DNA of 64,000 bases from Cupriavidus taiwanensis (GCF_900250075.1 NZ_LT977071.1:1094034-1158033), one strand, 5' to 3'; positions 33,354-43,210 are shown, numbered from the stretch's first letter. Numbers and translations: made by a program. The notes: generated from the sequence alone by a model not told the origin.

Positions 33354-34439
33354 CTAGCCGTGCTGCGCCGGGAAGCGCCGCGCGATCTCCAGCTGCGCCT
33401 GCAGCTCGGCCGGCATGGCCGCGTACAGGCAGTCGAACATCGCGGCCGGGTCCGGCGGCGGCATGGCCAGATAGGTTTCGACCGCCTGCGCCACTTGCTG
33501 CGAACACGCCCTGACCAGCGCTTCCTCGCGCGCCGCGTCCCAGGCATGCAGGGCCAGCAGGTGGGTGCGCAGCCGCAGCAGCGGCTCGTGCTGCCAGTGC
33601 GCCTTGACGCTGGCTTCGTCGCGGTAGCGCGAGGCATCGTCGGCGGTGGTGTGGTCGCCCAGCCGGTAGGTGATGGCCTCGATCAGCGCGGGGCCGCCGC
33701 CATCGCGGGCGCGCGCGATCGCTTCGCCGACGCGGTGGCGCACCGCGACCACGTCGTTGCCGTCGACCTGCTCCCCCGGGATGCCCGCGGCAATGGCCTT
33801 CTGCGCCAGCGTCTGGGCCGCGGTCTGGCCGCTGCGCGGCATCGAGATCGCCCACTGGTTGTTGTTGATCACGATCACCAGCGGCGCGCGCCACGCGCCG
33901 GCCATGTTCATGCCTTCATAGAAGTCGCCCTTGGAGGTGCCGCCGTCGCCCAGCAGGCAGACCGCCACGCGCGGCTCGCCGCGCAGCTGGAACGCGTAGG
34001 CCGCGCCGGCCGCGTGGCACACCTGCGTGCCGATCGGCACGCAGTTGGCAAAGTCATGCGGCGCCGCGGCAAAGCCGCTGCCGCGCTCGTCGCCGCCCCA
34101 GTAGAGCAGGCTCTCGGTCATCGTGACGCCGCGCACAAACTGCGCCGCGTGGTCGCGGTACGAGGGCACCAGCACATCTTCCGGTCGCATGGCGTAGGCC
34201 ACGCCCACGCCGATGGCCTCCTGGCCCAGGGCCGACGCGAACGTGCCGATCTTGCCGGTGCGCTGCAGCGCGATTGCCTTCAGGTCGAACTGGCGCGTCA
34301 GCACCATGGCCTGGTACAGCGGTACCAGCGCGTCAGGGTCGCTGCCGAACGGGGGAGGGGGAGCAGTGGTGGGAGTGGTGTCGCCCGGTGGGGCAAGGTA
34401 GCGGGTATAGCCGATCTCAAAGCGCGCAACCGTGGACAT
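33354..34439 (-). CDS. 2-oxoacid dehydrogenase E1 alpha subunit
   Basis: This 361-residue subunit has the thiamin diphosphate motif GDGGTSKGDFYEGMNMAG followed by VINNNQWAIS (residues about 170-205), and MVLTRQFDLKAIALQRTGKIGTF-type sequence at the N-terminus as in BkdA1. The family catalyses decarboxylation of 2-oxoacids and acylation of the E2 lipoyl group. It heads the E1alpha-E1beta-E2 operon. The ATG at 34439 has a GAGAGACC ribosome site. Branched-chain specificity is an inference from similarity. Confidence 0.93.
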   Translation of the reverse strand: MSTVARFEIGYTRYLAPPGDTTPTTAPPPPFGSDPDALVPLYQAMVLTRQFDLKAIALQRTGKIGTFASALGQEAIGVGVAYAMRPEDVLVPSYRDHAAQFVRGVTMTESLLYWGGDERGSGFAAAPHDFANCVPIGTQVCHAAGAAYAFQLRGEPRVAVCLLGDGGTSKGDFYEGMNMAGAWRAPLVIVINNNQWAISMPRSGQTAAQTLAQKAIAAGIPGEQVDGNDVVAVRHRVGEAIARARDGGGPALIEAITYRLGDHTTADDASRYRDEASVKAHWQHEPLLRLRTHLLALHAWDAAREEALVRACSQQVAQAVETYLAMPPPDPAAMFDCLYAAMPAELQAQLEIARRFPAQHG

Positions 34440-34650
34440 GGCAGGTCTCTCGATGCGGTTGTCTCGACAGGATCCGCGCGGACCGGGGCGAGGATCTTCG
34501 CAGCCCTCCGCGGCAATGATCGCGTTGTGATCCCTGCCGTGCTTTTTGGGCGCGGGGGACTTGAGCTTGAGTGTAGGGCATTTGCGCGGCCGGCGCCGCG
34601 CGAAATTGTCTTGCTGCGCACAATGCGGCAGTGCGCGCGCGAGCCGCCGC

Positions 34651-35559
34651 TCAGCCTTCCAGGTGCGGCTGCATCAGCGCGCGGAACCACTCAAGGAACA
34701 CCGCGAGCCGTTGCGAACGCTGGCGCCGGTGCGGGTAGAGCAGCGAGACCGGCATGGTGGGTGGGCGCCAGTCGGGCATGACTTCCAGCAACTGTCCGCT
34801 GTCGAGCAGGTGCTGCACGTCGAAGCGCGGAATCTGGATCAGGCCGATTCCGCCGAGGCAGCAGGCGATATAGCTCTCGGCATTGTTGACCGAGACGCGC
34901 GTTGCCACTTCGGCCTCGTGCGCGCTACCCTCGGCATCCAGGAATTCCCACGGCAGGTCCCGGCCGGTGCGGGGGCTGGCGTAGCCCACCGCGAGATGGC
35001 CGCGGCGCAGCTCGCTCGGCTCACGGGGCTCGCCGTGTTCGCGGAGGTAGGCCGGGCTGGCGCAGTTGACCAGCGCGATCCGGCCCAGCGGCCGCACTAC
35101 CAGGCTGCTGTCGGCCAGCACGCCGAAGCGCACCGCGCAGTCGACGCCTTCCTGCACCAGGTCGATCGCACGGTCGCTGGAGCCCAGCGACAGCTGCAGC
35201 CGCGGATGGCGCCGCAGCAAGGCGGGCAACGCAGGTGCCACCAGCCGGCGCGCGATGCGGCTGGGCATATCGACGTTCAGTCGGCCGCTGGCCTGGCGCT
35301 GGCCGGCCTGGAACAGCTGGTCGATATCCTCGACCTCGGCCAGCAGCGGGCGCAATCGTTCGAGCAATTGCGCGCCGTCGGCGCTCAGCCGAACCTGGCG
35401 CGTGGTCCGGTGCAGCAGGCGCGTGCCAACCTGGGCCTCCAGGCCCTGCACCGCCGCCGACACCGAGGCGCGCGGCAGCCCAAGCGCATGGGCGGCCTTG
35501 ATGAAGCTCCCCATCTCGGCCACCTGCAGGAATACGCGGTACTGGTCGAATCTGTCCAT
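34651..35559 (-). CDS. LysR family transcriptional regulator
   Basis: This 302-residue regulator has an N-terminal helix-turn-helix (FLQVAEMGSFIKAAHALGLP, residues 8-27) and a substrate-binding domain from about residue 90 ending in a FLEWFRALMQPHLEG tail. The ATG at 35559 (MDRFDQY) is the typical LysR start. It lies 75 bases after the SDR gene and upstream of the E1/E2 operon, all on the minus strand. Its targets are not obvious. Confidence 0.93.
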   Translation of the reverse strand: MDRFDQYRVFLQVAEMGSFIKAAHALGLPRASVSAAVQGLEAQVGTRLLHRTTRQVRLSADGAQLLERLRPLLAEVEDIDQLFQAGQRQASGRLNVDMPSRIARRLVAPALPALLRRHPRLQLSLGSSDRAIDLVQEGVDCAVRFGVLADSSLVVRPLGRIALVNCASPAYLREHGEPREPSELRRGHLAVGYASPRTGRDLPWEFLDAEGSAHEAEVATRVSVNNAESYIACCLGGIGLIQIPRFDVQHLLDSGQLLEVMPDWRPPTMPVSLLYPHRRQRSQRLAVFLEWFRALMQPHLEG

Positions 35560-35634
35560 GCGCCTCGCTCGTCGATGGCGCAAGCATACCTGCAATGCGT
35601 GCGGGTACCGGCGCCTGGCGGGCTGGCCTATGGC

Positions 35635-36408
35635 TTATTTGGTCGTGTATCCGCCGTTGATGAGCAGGGTCTGGCCGGTGATCCACCAGCCGTCGCTGAC
35701 CAAGTGGCGGATCAAGGGCACCACATCCTCGATATGCGTCAGTCCCGTCGGCGAGAACGGCGACAGCGCCGCCGCGCTCTTGTGATAGGCCACGGCATCG
35801 TCGCCCTCCTGGCCGTAGAAGAACGGCGTGTCCATCGGGCCCGGACCCACCGCCGTCACCGAGATGCCGCGCGCGCCGAACTCCTTGGCCGCGGCGCGGG
35901 TAAAGTGTTCGACCGGCGCCTTGGTGCCGGCATAGGCGGCATAGAAGGGCGTGAACGCACCCAGCAGCGAGGTCACCAGCGTGACGATCTTGCCGTGGTC
36001 GTTGACGTGGCGGCCGGCTTCCTTGAGGAAGAAGAAGGCGCTCTTGGCGTTGACGGCCGACATCTCGTCGTACTCGGCCTCGCTGATGTCGGCGAACGGC
36101 TTCTTCAGCACCTTGCCCACCGTGTTGATGGCGATATCGGGACGGCCCACCGCGGCCACGGCATCGGCAAACAACCGCTCGACCGCGCCCGCGCTGGTCA
36201 GGTCCGCCTGCAGCGCCACGGCCTCGGCGCCGCTTGCCTGGAGCGCCCGGACCGTGGCATCGGCGTCGGCGCGCGAGGCCGCGCTGTTGTAGTGGATGGC
36301 GATAGCGCGGGCGCCCTGGGCGGCCAGGTCGCGCGCGATCAGCCCGCCCAGGTTCTTGGCGCCGCCGGCGATCAGCGCGACCTTGCCGCGGATGGAATGG
36401 TCAGCCAT
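35635..36408 (-). CDS. Short-chain dehydrogenase/reductase (SDR)
   Basis: This 257-residue classical SDR has a glycine-rich cofactor motif (AGGAKNLGGLIARDLA, residues 15-30), a catalytic region with Ser in LVTSLLGAF, and YxxxK as YAGTK near residue 155. It ends in a WWITGQTLLINGGYTTK tail. It probably oxidises or reduces a carbonyl/alcohol with NAD(P). The ATG at 36408 is preceded by AGGAG. It may be transcribed with the downstream LysR gene. Confidence 0.92.
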   Translation of the reverse strand: MADHSIRGKVALIAGGAKNLGGLIARDLAAQGARAIAIHYNSAASRADADATVRALQASGAEAVALQADLTSAGAVERLFADAVAAVGRPDIAINTVGKVLKKPFADISEAEYDEMSAVNAKSAFFFLKEAGRHVNDHGKIVTLVTSLLGAFTPFYAAYAGTKAPVEHFTRAAAKEFGARGISVTAVGPGPMDTPFFYGQEGDDAVAYHKSAAALSPFSPTGLTHIEDVVPLIRHLVSDGWWITGQTLLINGGYTTK

Positions 36409-36568
36409 GAAACTCTCCTGTGGATGCGTCGAAGGAGGCTTCAGCTTAGGCGGGCAAGAGGTGGGAATAAATCGGCGGCGACTGGATAGATCATCCAGAA
36501 AACCAGAACAATGCGGGGCGGCATCGGACGCGGCGGCGGTGCCGTGCCGGCCCGTAGAAGTCAAAGCG

Positions 36569-36592
36569 AAGGCGCGCCCCGTGGCGCGCCTT
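36569..36592 (-). terminator. Terminator of the metQ-like gene
   Basis: A perfect 10-bp stem AAGGCGCGCC/GGCGCGCCTT with a 4-base loop lies 18 bases past the metQ-like stop on the minus strand. It is strong in GC but followed only by CGCTTTG, not a full T-run. Confidence 0.6.
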
Positions 36593-36610
36593 GCGGGCCG
36601 GGCGCAGCGT

Positions 36611-37432
36611 TCAGCGCTGGTACGGCGGCGGCACGAAGCCGGCGAAGCGCTGCTGCGTCACCGCCTTGAACTCCGCGGACTGGTAGGCCTCGCGGATGTC
36701 CTTGACGAAGGGCTTGTTCAGGTCGGCGGTCTTCACCGCGACCAGGTTCATGTAGTAGTCCGGAATCTTCTCCAGCGCCAGCGCCGAGGTCAGCTTCAGC
36801 CCCGAGGCCAGCGCATAGTTGCCGTTGACGAAGGCATAGTCGACATCGTCGAGCGAGCGCGGCAGCTGCGCGGCTTCGAGCTGGACCAGCTTGAGCTTGT
36901 GCGGGTTGGCGTCGATATCGCGTTCGCTGGCGCGGATCGGGTCGGTGCCTGGCTTGAGCGTGACCCAGCCGATCTGCTGCAGGATGGCGATGGCGCGCGC
37001 CAGGTTGGTCGGATCGTTCGGCAACGACACGGTGTTGCCCGGCTTCACCTCGGCCAGCGCCTTGTGCTTGCGGCTGTAGATGCCGATCGGCGCGGTCGGC
37101 ACCTGGACCACGTCGCTCAGGGCCAGCTTGCGGTCGGCCGAAAATTTCTTCAGGTAGGCCACGTGCTGGAAGGCATTGGCGTCGATGGCGCCGTCGGCCA
37201 GCGCCAGGTTGGGCTGCACGTAGTCGCTGAACTCGACGATGGTGACCTTGTAGCCGCGCTGTTCCAGCAACGGCTTGACGCCATAGCGGATCTGGTCTGC
37301 GTACGGGCCCGCGGTGGCCCCGAAGCGGATTTCCTTCTTGTCCGGATCGGCCGCGGCGGCGCCATGGACCACGCCCAGCGCCAGCACGACTGCTGCCAGC
37401 CGCGCGGCCAGGCCGAATTTCCCGTATTGCAT
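36611..37432 (-). CDS. MetQ/NlpA family binding protein, orphan
   Basis: This 273-residue binding protein is of the NlpA/MetQ family (D-methionine or related amino acid uptake). It has IRFGATAGPYADQI near residue 35 and FVNGNYALASGL near residue 190. The signal peptide ends GAAAA without the Cys lipobox usual in MetQ, so it is probably soluble in the periplasm. No MetN or MetI partner lies nearby, so it may share another transporter or act as a sensor. Confidence 0.88.
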   Translation of the reverse strand: MQYGKFGLAARLAAVVLALGVVHGAAAADPDKKEIRFGATAGPYADQIRYGVKPLLEQRGYKVTIVEFSDYVQPNLALADGAIDANAFQHVAYLKKFSADRKLALSDVVQVPTAPIGIYSRKHKALAEVKPGNTVSLPNDPTNLARAIAILQQIGWVTLKPGTDPIRASERDIDANPHKLKLVQLEAAQLPRSLDDVDYAFVNGNYALASGLKLTSALALEKIPDYYMNLVAVKTADLNKPFVKDIREAYQSAEFKAVTQQRFAGFVPPPYQR

Positions 37433-37608
37433 CGGATGCTCCCCTTTGATGTGGTTGTTGCTCGCGGCGTCGCGCCGTGGCATCGGCCCATTGTATGGAA
37501 AAGCAGCCAAAGGACGAACGAGCGATTACGCATGGCGATATGCCCGGGCGGAATAAGGCCTACGCTGTAGGAACGCGTCACCCGCTTGCCCTGCCCTGGG
37601 AGGCTGCC

Positions 37609-37965
37609 ATGCCCGAACAACTGACCAAGCATCCCGACGTCACCCTGCAGGTGCTGCGCAGCGCCGGCGCCCGCTGCGGCGAGGGCGAGACCCAGGCCAT
37701 TCTGCGCAGTTGTCCGCCGGCGCGCTTTTGCAAGCTGCCCGGCGGCGAGGTCTGCGTGTACGGGCTCGATGGCGCGCCCGCGATGACGCAGTTCACCGCC
37801 GCCGACTGGCAGTCGCTCGCCCCCCTGGCTCGCGGCAGCGCCGACGCCGACGCCGCGGGCCCGTGGAGCGGCATGACGGTGGCGATCTTCGTTGCCGGCG
37901 TGGCGGCCGGTGCGCTGGCCGCCGCGGTGCTGGGCCGCTGGCGGCGCGGCCGTCGCCGGGGTTAG
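37609..37965 (+). CDS. Hypothetical protein with C-terminal membrane segment
   Basis: I do not recognise this 118-residue protein. The N-terminal half has five cysteines, including ILRSCPPARFCKLPGGEVCVYG (residues about 29-50), and a C-terminal helix WSGMTVAIFVAGVAAGALA spans the membrane before a basic RRGRRRG tail. The ATG at 37609 has a GGGAGG ribosome site. It is 54 bases upstream of clsB and may be cotranscribed. Confidence 0.65.
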   Translation: MPEQLTKHPDVTLQVLRSAGARCGEGETQAILRSCPPARFCKLPGGEVCVYGLDGAPAMTQFTAADWQSLAPLARGSADADAAGPWSGMTVAIFVAGVAAGALAAAVLGRWRRGRRRG

Positions 37966-38019
37966 GAGCGGCCGGCCTCGGTTTTTCGCTGGCATGGTGT
38001 TTGCGGCGATTTCCCGGCC

Positions 38020-39252
38020 ATGACACAGTTGCCGACCGCTTCCGACCGCTTCCGCCTGCTGGAGAACGGCGAGGAGTATTTTCCGTGCGTGTTCGACGCC
38101 ATTGCGCGCGCGCGCCGAAGCGTACTGTTGGAAACTTTTATCCTCTTTGAAGACGAGGTAGGTCACAAATTGCACGCAGCCCTGCTGGCGGCGGCGCGCC
38201 GCGGCGTGCGCGTGGCGCTGACGGTGGACGGCTTCGGCTCGCATGACCTGTCGCCGGCCTTCATCACCAGCCTGGTCGATGCAGGCGTGCAGTTCTGCAC
38301 ATTCTCGCCGCGGCCGCGGCTGTTCGGCGTGCGCACGCATATCTTCCGGCGCATGCACCGCAAGCTGATCGCCATCGATGCCGAAGTCGCGTTCGTCGGC
38401 GGCCTCAATTTCTCCGCGGAACACCTGTACCAGTTCGGGCCGCTGGCCAAGCAGGACTATGCGGTGGAAATCCGCGGGCCGGTTGCGCGCCAGGTCCACG
38501 ACTTCCTGGTGCGCGCGATGCCAGGCGCGTGCCCGCCGCCGTCCCTGGCCGGGCCGCAGGCCGGGCGCGAGGAGCGGGATCCGTGCACGCATCCCGCACG
38601 CGCTTGCCTGGTCACGCGCGACAACCATCGCCACCGCAACGACATCGAGTTTGCCTACCTGGACGCGATCCGCGCGGCGCGGCGCGAGGTCATCATCGCC
38701 AACGCGTACTTCCTGCCGGGCTACCGGCTGCTGCATGCGCTGTGCGAGGCCGCCGCGCGCGGCGTGCGGGTGCGGCTGCTGTTGCAGGGCAAGCCCGACA
38801 TGCCGTGGGTGGCGCGCGCCGGCGGCCTGCTCTACGCGCAGCTGCAGGACGCCGGGGTGCAGATCCTCGAATACGTCGAGCGGCCGTTCCACGGCAAGGT
38901 CGCGGTGGTCGATGACGACTGGGCTACGGTCGGCTCAAGCAACCTCGACCCGCTGAGCCTGTCGCTGAACCTCGAGGCCAATCTCGTGATCCGCGATGAA
39001 GCCTTTGCACGCCACCTGCGCAGCCGGCTGGAAGCGCTGATCGGCGCGCGCTGCCGCGCGGTGCCGCCGGGGCTGAAGTCTCCGCGCAACCGCCTCGATG
39101 CGCTGGGCGCGACGCTGATGTTCCACTTCCTGCGGCGCTTCCCGTCCTGGGCGGGCTGGCTGCCGGCGCATGCGCCCCGGCTGGTGCAGCCGATGCCGGG
39201 CGGGCGGCGCAACGCGCGGCGCGTGGTGGTGTTGCGCGGAGGCGCGGAATGA
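38020..39252 (+). CDS. clsB: Cardiolipin synthase, ClsB type (phospholipase D superfamily)
   Basis: This 410-residue enzyme has two HKD motifs: HRKLIAIDAEVAFVGGLNFS near residue 110 and HGKVAVVDDDWATVGSSNLD near residue 290. It lacks N-terminal membrane segments, as ClsB does. ClsB joins two phosphatidylglycerol molecules, or similar, to make cardiolipin. Its TGA overlaps the ATG of the next gene, matching the clsB-ybhN arrangement in E. coli. Confidence 0.9.
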   Translation: MTQLPTASDRFRLLENGEEYFPCVFDAIARARRSVLLETFILFEDEVGHKLHAALLAAARRGVRVALTVDGFGSHDLSPAFITSLVDAGVQFCTFSPRPRLFGVRTHIFRRMHRKLIAIDAEVAFVGGLNFSAEHLYQFGPLAKQDYAVEIRGPVARQVHDFLVRAMPGACPPPSLAGPQAGREERDPCTHPARACLVTRDNHRHRNDIEFAYLDAIRAARREVIIANAYFLPGYRLLHALCEAAARGVRVRLLLQGKPDMPWVARAGGLLYAQLQDAGVQILEYVERPFHGKVAVVDDDWATVGSSNLDPLSLSLNLEANLVIRDEAFARHLRSRLEALIGARCRAVPPGLKSPRNRLDALGATLMFHFLRRFPSWAGWLPAHAPRLVQPMPGGRRNARRVVVLRGGAE

Positions 39253-40220
39253 CGGGCGCCGAGGCCCTGACCGCCATCCGCCAGCACGCGCACTGGCCGG
39301 CCTGGCGCCGTGCCATCGGCATCCTCTTCATTGCCGCCGTGCTGGCGCTGATCGCGCGCAAGCTGGGCACCATCGACTGGAACGCGGTGCTGGAAGCGCT
39401 GCGCGGCTTCAACGCGCGCACACTGCTGCCGGCGGCCGGCTTCGTGGCACTGAGCGGGCTGCTGTACAGCCAGTTCGACGTGCTCGGCTGTCGCTATGCC
39501 GGGCACCCGCTGCCGCTGCGCCGGGTGATGGCGATCTCCTATGTCAGCTACACGCTCAGCCTCAACCTGGGCGCCACGCTGGGCGGCGCGGGCGTGCGCT
39601 ACCGGCTGTACTCGCGCGCGGGACTGAGCGCGCCGCAGATCTGGAGCCTGTTCGTGGTGGTGGTCACGACCAACTGGCTCGGCTATGCGGTGCTGGCGGG
39701 CACCATCCTCGCCGGCGAACTGGTGGTGCTGCCGCCGGAGTGGGGCATTCCCGCGGCGCTGACGCGGATGCTCGGCGTGCTGATGCTGGCCATACCGGCC
39801 GCCTACCTGGCCGCGTGCGCGCTCTGGCACGGCCGCCACCGTACCGTGCGCGACCACGACATCTACGTGCCCACGGTACGCTTCGCCGCGTTGCAATGCG
39901 TGCTGTCGGCCGCTCACTGGATGTCGATGGGGGCGATCCTCTATGCGCTGCTGCATACGCATGCGACCTACTTCACGGTGCTGGGCGTGCTGCTGGCTTC
40001 CGGGCTGGCGGGCGTGGTGGTGCGCATCCCGGGCGGCCTCGGGGTGATCGAGACCGTGTTCCTGACGATGCTGGGCGACCAGGTGCCGCACGGGCTGCTG
40101 CTCGCGGCGCTGATCGCGTATCGGGCGCTGTATTACCTTATTCCGTTGATGATTGGGGCGGTGAGCTATTTCGTGCTGGAGGCGCGGGGCAAGCGCGGTG
40201 ACGAGGAAGAGGTGAGGTGA
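39249..40220 (+). CDS. YbhN-type membrane protein (lysylphosphatidylglycerol synthase TM region)
   Basis: This 323-residue protein has about eight membrane segments of the LPG_synthase_TM/UPF0104 family, including SYVSYTLSLNLGATLGGAGVRYRL near residue 100 and a GVVVRIPGGLGVIE motif near residue 258. It is translationally coupled to clsB (ATGA). The membrane domain is present without a catalytic MprF domain, and its role beside cardiolipin synthase is unknown. A REP-like palindrome follows. Confidence 0.87.
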   Translation: MTGAEALTAIRQHAHWPAWRRAIGILFIAAVLALIARKLGTIDWNAVLEALRGFNARTLLPAAGFVALSGLLYSQFDVLGCRYAGHPLPLRRVMAISYVSYTLSLNLGATLGGAGVRYRLYSRAGLSAPQIWSLFVVVVTTNWLGYAVLAGTILAGELVVLPPEWGIPAALTRMLGVLMLAIPAAYLAACALWHGRHRTVRDHDIYVPTVRFAALQCVLSAAHWMSMGAILYALLHTHATYFTVLGVLLASGLAGVVVRIPGGLGVIETVFLTMLGDQVPHGLLLAALIAYRALYYLIPLMIGAVSYFVLEARGKRGDEEEVR

Positions 40221-40253
40221 TCGGCTAGTGCATGCGCCTACCCTCTCCCCCGG

Positions 40254-40279
40254 CCCCTCTCCCGCGAGCGGGAGAGGGG
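40254..40279. repeat. REP-like palindrome, copy 2 (candidate bidirectional terminator)
   Basis: Arms CCCCTCTCCCGC/GCGGGAGAGGGG are a perfect 12-bp match around two bases, between the convergent ybhN-like and metY genes (33 and 21 bases from the stops). Confidence 0.75.
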
Positions 40280-40300
40280 AGAAAAACCGCGGGCAGGAGG

Positions 40301-41575
40301 TCAGGCCGCGGCCAGCGCGCGGTCCAGGTCCTCGATCAGGTCGTCGATATGCTCGATGCCGATCGACAGCCGCACCATGTCTTCACTGACGCCGGCCGCG
40401 TGCAGTTCTTCGGCATTGAGCTGGCGGTGCGTGGTCGACGCAGGGTGCGTGGCCAGCGACTTGGCGTCGCCGATATTGACCAGCCGCGTGAACAGCTGCA
40501 GCGCATCGAGGAAGCGCGCGCCGCCCTCGCGGCCGCCCTGCTTCAGGCCGAACGACAGGATGCCGGGCCCGCGGCCGCCAAGGTATTGCTGCACCAGCGC
40601 GTGGTCGGGGTGGTCCGGCAGGCCGGCAAAATTGACCCACGCCACCTTGGTGTGCTGCTGCAGGTGGCGCGCGATCGCCAGGGCGTTGTCGGTGATCCGG
40701 TCCAGCCGCAGCGCCAGCGTCTCGATGCCCTGCAGGATCAGGAACGCGTTGAACGGCGACAGCGCCGCGCCGGTATTGCGCAGCGGCACCACGCGCGCGC
40801 GGCCGATATAGGCGGCCGGCCCCAGCGCTTCCGTATAGACCACGCCGTGATACGACACGTCCGGCTCGTTCAGGCGGCGGAAGCGCTCCTTGTGCTGCGC
40901 CCACGGGAACTTGCCGCTGTCGACGATGGCGCCGCCGACGCTGTTGCCGTGGCCGCCCAGGTACTTGGTCAGCGAATGCACGACGATATCCGCGCCATGC
41001 TCGAATGGCCGGCACAGGTAGGGCGACGGCACCGTGTTGTCGACGATCAGCGGCACGCCGTGGTTGTGCGCCACGCGCGCGATCGCGGCGATATCGACCA
41101 CGTTGCCTAGCGGGTTGCCCACCGACTCGACGAATACGGCCTTGGTGCGGGCATCGATCAGGTCGCCGAAGCTGGACGGATTGCGGCCGTCGGCAAAGCG
41201 CGTCTGGATGCCGGACTGCGGCAGCGTGTGCGCCAGCAGGTTGTAGGTGCCGCCATAGAGCTGGCTGGACGAGACGATGTTGTCGCCGGCCTCGGCAATG
41301 GTCTGGATCGCATAGGTGATCGCCGCCATGCCCGACGCCAGCGCCAGCGCGCCCACGCCGCCCTCGAGCGCGGCCAGGCGCTGCTCGAGCACGTCGTTGG
41401 TCGGGTTCATGATGCGGCTGTAGATGTTGCCGGCCACCTTCAGGTCGAACAGGTCGGCGCCATGCTGGGCGTTGTCGAAGGCGTACGCCACCGTCTGGTA
41501 GATGGGCACGGCCACCGCGCGCGTGGTGGGATCGGGCGAATAGCCGCCGTGGACGGCCAGGGTTTCGAGTCTCAT
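40301..41575 (-). CDS. metY: O-acetylhomoserine (thiol)-lyase, MetY type
   Basis: This 424-residue pyridoxal-phosphate enzyme of the Cys/Met metabolism family has its cofactor Lys at residue 204 in [13 protein letters not shown]. The N-terminus [20 protein letters not shown] and the end [22 protein letters not shown] sequence match MetY. It makes homocysteine from O-acetylhomoserine and sulfide or methanethiol. The ATG at 41575 is chosen; the upstream extension is Arg-rich and non-coding. It stands at the edge of the organosulfur block. Confidence 0.94.
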   Translation of the reverse strand: MRLETLAVHGGYSPDPTTRAVAVPIYQTVAYAFDNAQHGADLFDLKVAGNIYSRIMNPTNDVLEQRLAALEGGVGALALASGMAAITYAIQTIAEAGDNIVSSSQLYGGTYNLLAHTLPQSGIQTRFADGRNPSSFGDLIDARTKAVFVESVGNPLGNVVDIAAIARVAHNHGVPLIVDNTVPSPYLCRPFEHGADIVVHSLTKYLGGHGNSVGGAIVDSGKFPWAQHKERFRRLNEPDVSYHGVVYTEALGPAAYIGRARVVPLRNTGAALSPFNAFLILQGIETLALRLDRITDNALAIARHLQQHTKVAWVNFAGLPDHPDHALVQQYLGGRGPGILSFGLKQGGREGGARFLDALQLFTRLVNIGDAKSLATHPASTTHRQLNAEELHAAGVSEDMVRLSIGIEHIDDLIEDLDRALAAA

Positions 41576-41805
41576 CTTCTTCTCTCTTCTTCTCGCTGTT
41601 GGGTGCCGGACCGGCGCGCGGGGGCAGTGCCTGCCCTGGCGCCGGGCATGCCGAGCAGTGCGCCGCACGGGCGCACCAGGCCGTGCGATGGTACCAGCCG
41701 CCCCGCGCACGCCCCTGCGGCGTGGCTGCTATGGTTGCCGACGGCGCTCGCGCGAGGCAAGGAAACTTATTGCATTTGGATATGCGCGGTGCCGCAGCGC
41801 AGCGC

Positions 41806-43179
41806 TCATGCCCCGACCGCGAGCGGCGGTTCGAGCTGCTGCCAGCGCAGGTTCTCCGGCCGGCGCAGCCCCAGGTGCTCGCGCAGCGTGGTGCCCGTAT
41901 AGCGCTCGCGGAACAGCCCGCGCCGGCGCAGCTCCGGCAGCACCAGTTCGATGAAATCATCGAGCCCGCCCGGCAGCCAGGGCGGCATGACATTGAAGCC
42001 GTCGGCGGCCTCGCCCTCGAACCACGCCTGCAGCTGGTCGGCGATGGACTGCGGCGTGCCGTGGATCGACCAGTGGCCGCGCGCGGTGGCCACGCGCAGG
42101 CACAGCTGGCGGATGGTGAGCCCCTCGCGCCGGGCCAGGCCGGTAACCAGCTGGAAGCGGCTCTTGGCGCCGTTCGGCTCGGCCAGGTTGTCGGGCAACG
42201 GGCCGTCCAGCGGATAGCCGCTCAGGTCGATCCCGCCCAGGTGCTGCGACAGCAGGGCCAGCCCCACCGACGGATGGATCAGGTTTTGCAGCGCTTCGAA
42301 TTTCTCGTGCGCCTCGGCCTCGCTGCGGCCCACCACCGGGAACACGCCGGGCAGGATCTTGAGCTGGTCGGGCGTGCGGCCATAGCGCGCGAGCCGCGCT
42401 TTCAGGCCGCGATAGAAGGCCTGCGCATCCGCCAGCGACTGCTGCGCGGTGAAGATGACCTCGGCGGTGCGTGCGGCCAGCTCCTGCCCGGCCTCGGACG
42501 AGCCGGCCTGCACGATCACCGGATGGCCCTGCGGCGGGCGCGGGACGTTGAGCGGCCCGCGCACCTGGAAGTGCGCGCCGCGATGGTCCAGCGTGTGCAG
42601 CTTGTCCGCATCGAAATGCCGGCCGCTGTCCTTGTCGTACAGGAAGGCATCATCCTCCCAGGTGTCCCACAGCCCGGTGACCACGTCGACGAACTCCTCG
42701 GCACGGGCGTAGCGGTCAGCGTGCGCGGGATGACGCTCGAGGCTGAAGTTGCGCGCCTCGGCATCCGACCACGACGTCACCACGTTCCAGCCCGCGCGGC
42801 CGCCGCTGAGGTGGTCGAGCGAGGCGAACTTGCGCGCCACATGAAAGGGCTCGTTGTAGGTGGTGGAGACGGTCGCCACCAGGCCGATGCGCTGCGTCAC
42901 CGCCGCCAGTGCCGACAGCAGCGTCAGCGGCTCGAAGGTGGCGGCGCGCGCGGTGCGCGGCAGGGTGGCATCGTCCATGCCGCGGATGGCAACGCCGTCC
43001 GCCAGGAACAGCGCATCGAACCCCGCGGCCTCGGCGCGCTGCGCCAGTGCGATGTAGTGCGCCAGGTTGCGCCCGGCATCGGCCTGCGCGCCGGGATGGC
43101 GCCACCCGGCGACATGGTGCCCGGTGGCCTGGAGAAAGGCGCCCAGATGCAACTGGCGCGGCGGCTTTTGCTGTGACAT
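41806..43179 (-). CDS. FMN-dependent monooxygenase, NtaA/SnaA/DszA family
   Basis: This 457-residue luciferase-like oxygenase uses reduced FMN from a separate reductase. It has the family block GRAGWNVVTSWSDAEARNFS near residue 130 and HPVIVQAGSSEAGQE near 220. Relatives open dibenzothiophene sulfone or oxidise aminopolycarboxylates. With sulfonate transporters on both sides, a C-S or C-N bond-cleaving role on an organosulfur compound is likely. No flavin reductase gene is present. It follows the TauD-like gene by 31 bases. Confidence 0.88.
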   Translation of the reverse strand: MSQQKPPRQLHLGAFLQATGHHVAGWRHPGAQADAGRNLAHYIALAQRAEAAGFDALFLADGVAIRGMDDATLPRTARAATFEPLTLLSALAAVTQRIGLVATVSTTYNEPFHVARKFASLDHLSGGRAGWNVVTSWSDAEARNFSLERHPAHADRYARAEEFVDVVTGLWDTWEDDAFLYDKDSGRHFDADKLHTLDHRGAHFQVRGPLNVPRPPQGHPVIVQAGSSEAGQELAARTAEVIFTAQQSLADAQAFYRGLKARLARYGRTPDQLKILPGVFPVVGRSEAEAHEKFEALQNLIHPSVGLALLSQHLGGIDLSGYPLDGPLPDNLAEPNGAKSRFQLVTGLARREGLTIRQLCLRVATARGHWSIHGTPQSIADQLQAWFEGEAADGFNVMPPWLPGGLDDFIELVLPELRRRGLFRERYTGTTLREHLGLRRPENLRWQQLEPPLAVGA

Positions 43180-43210
43180 CGATCGTGCTCTCCGGAAGAG
43201 ACTGGCTGGA

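Noticed and set aside
34546..36489. Long open frame antisense to the LysR and SDR genes
   Set aside because: Same shadow effect: it runs antisense to clear LysR and SDR genes and shows no motifs.
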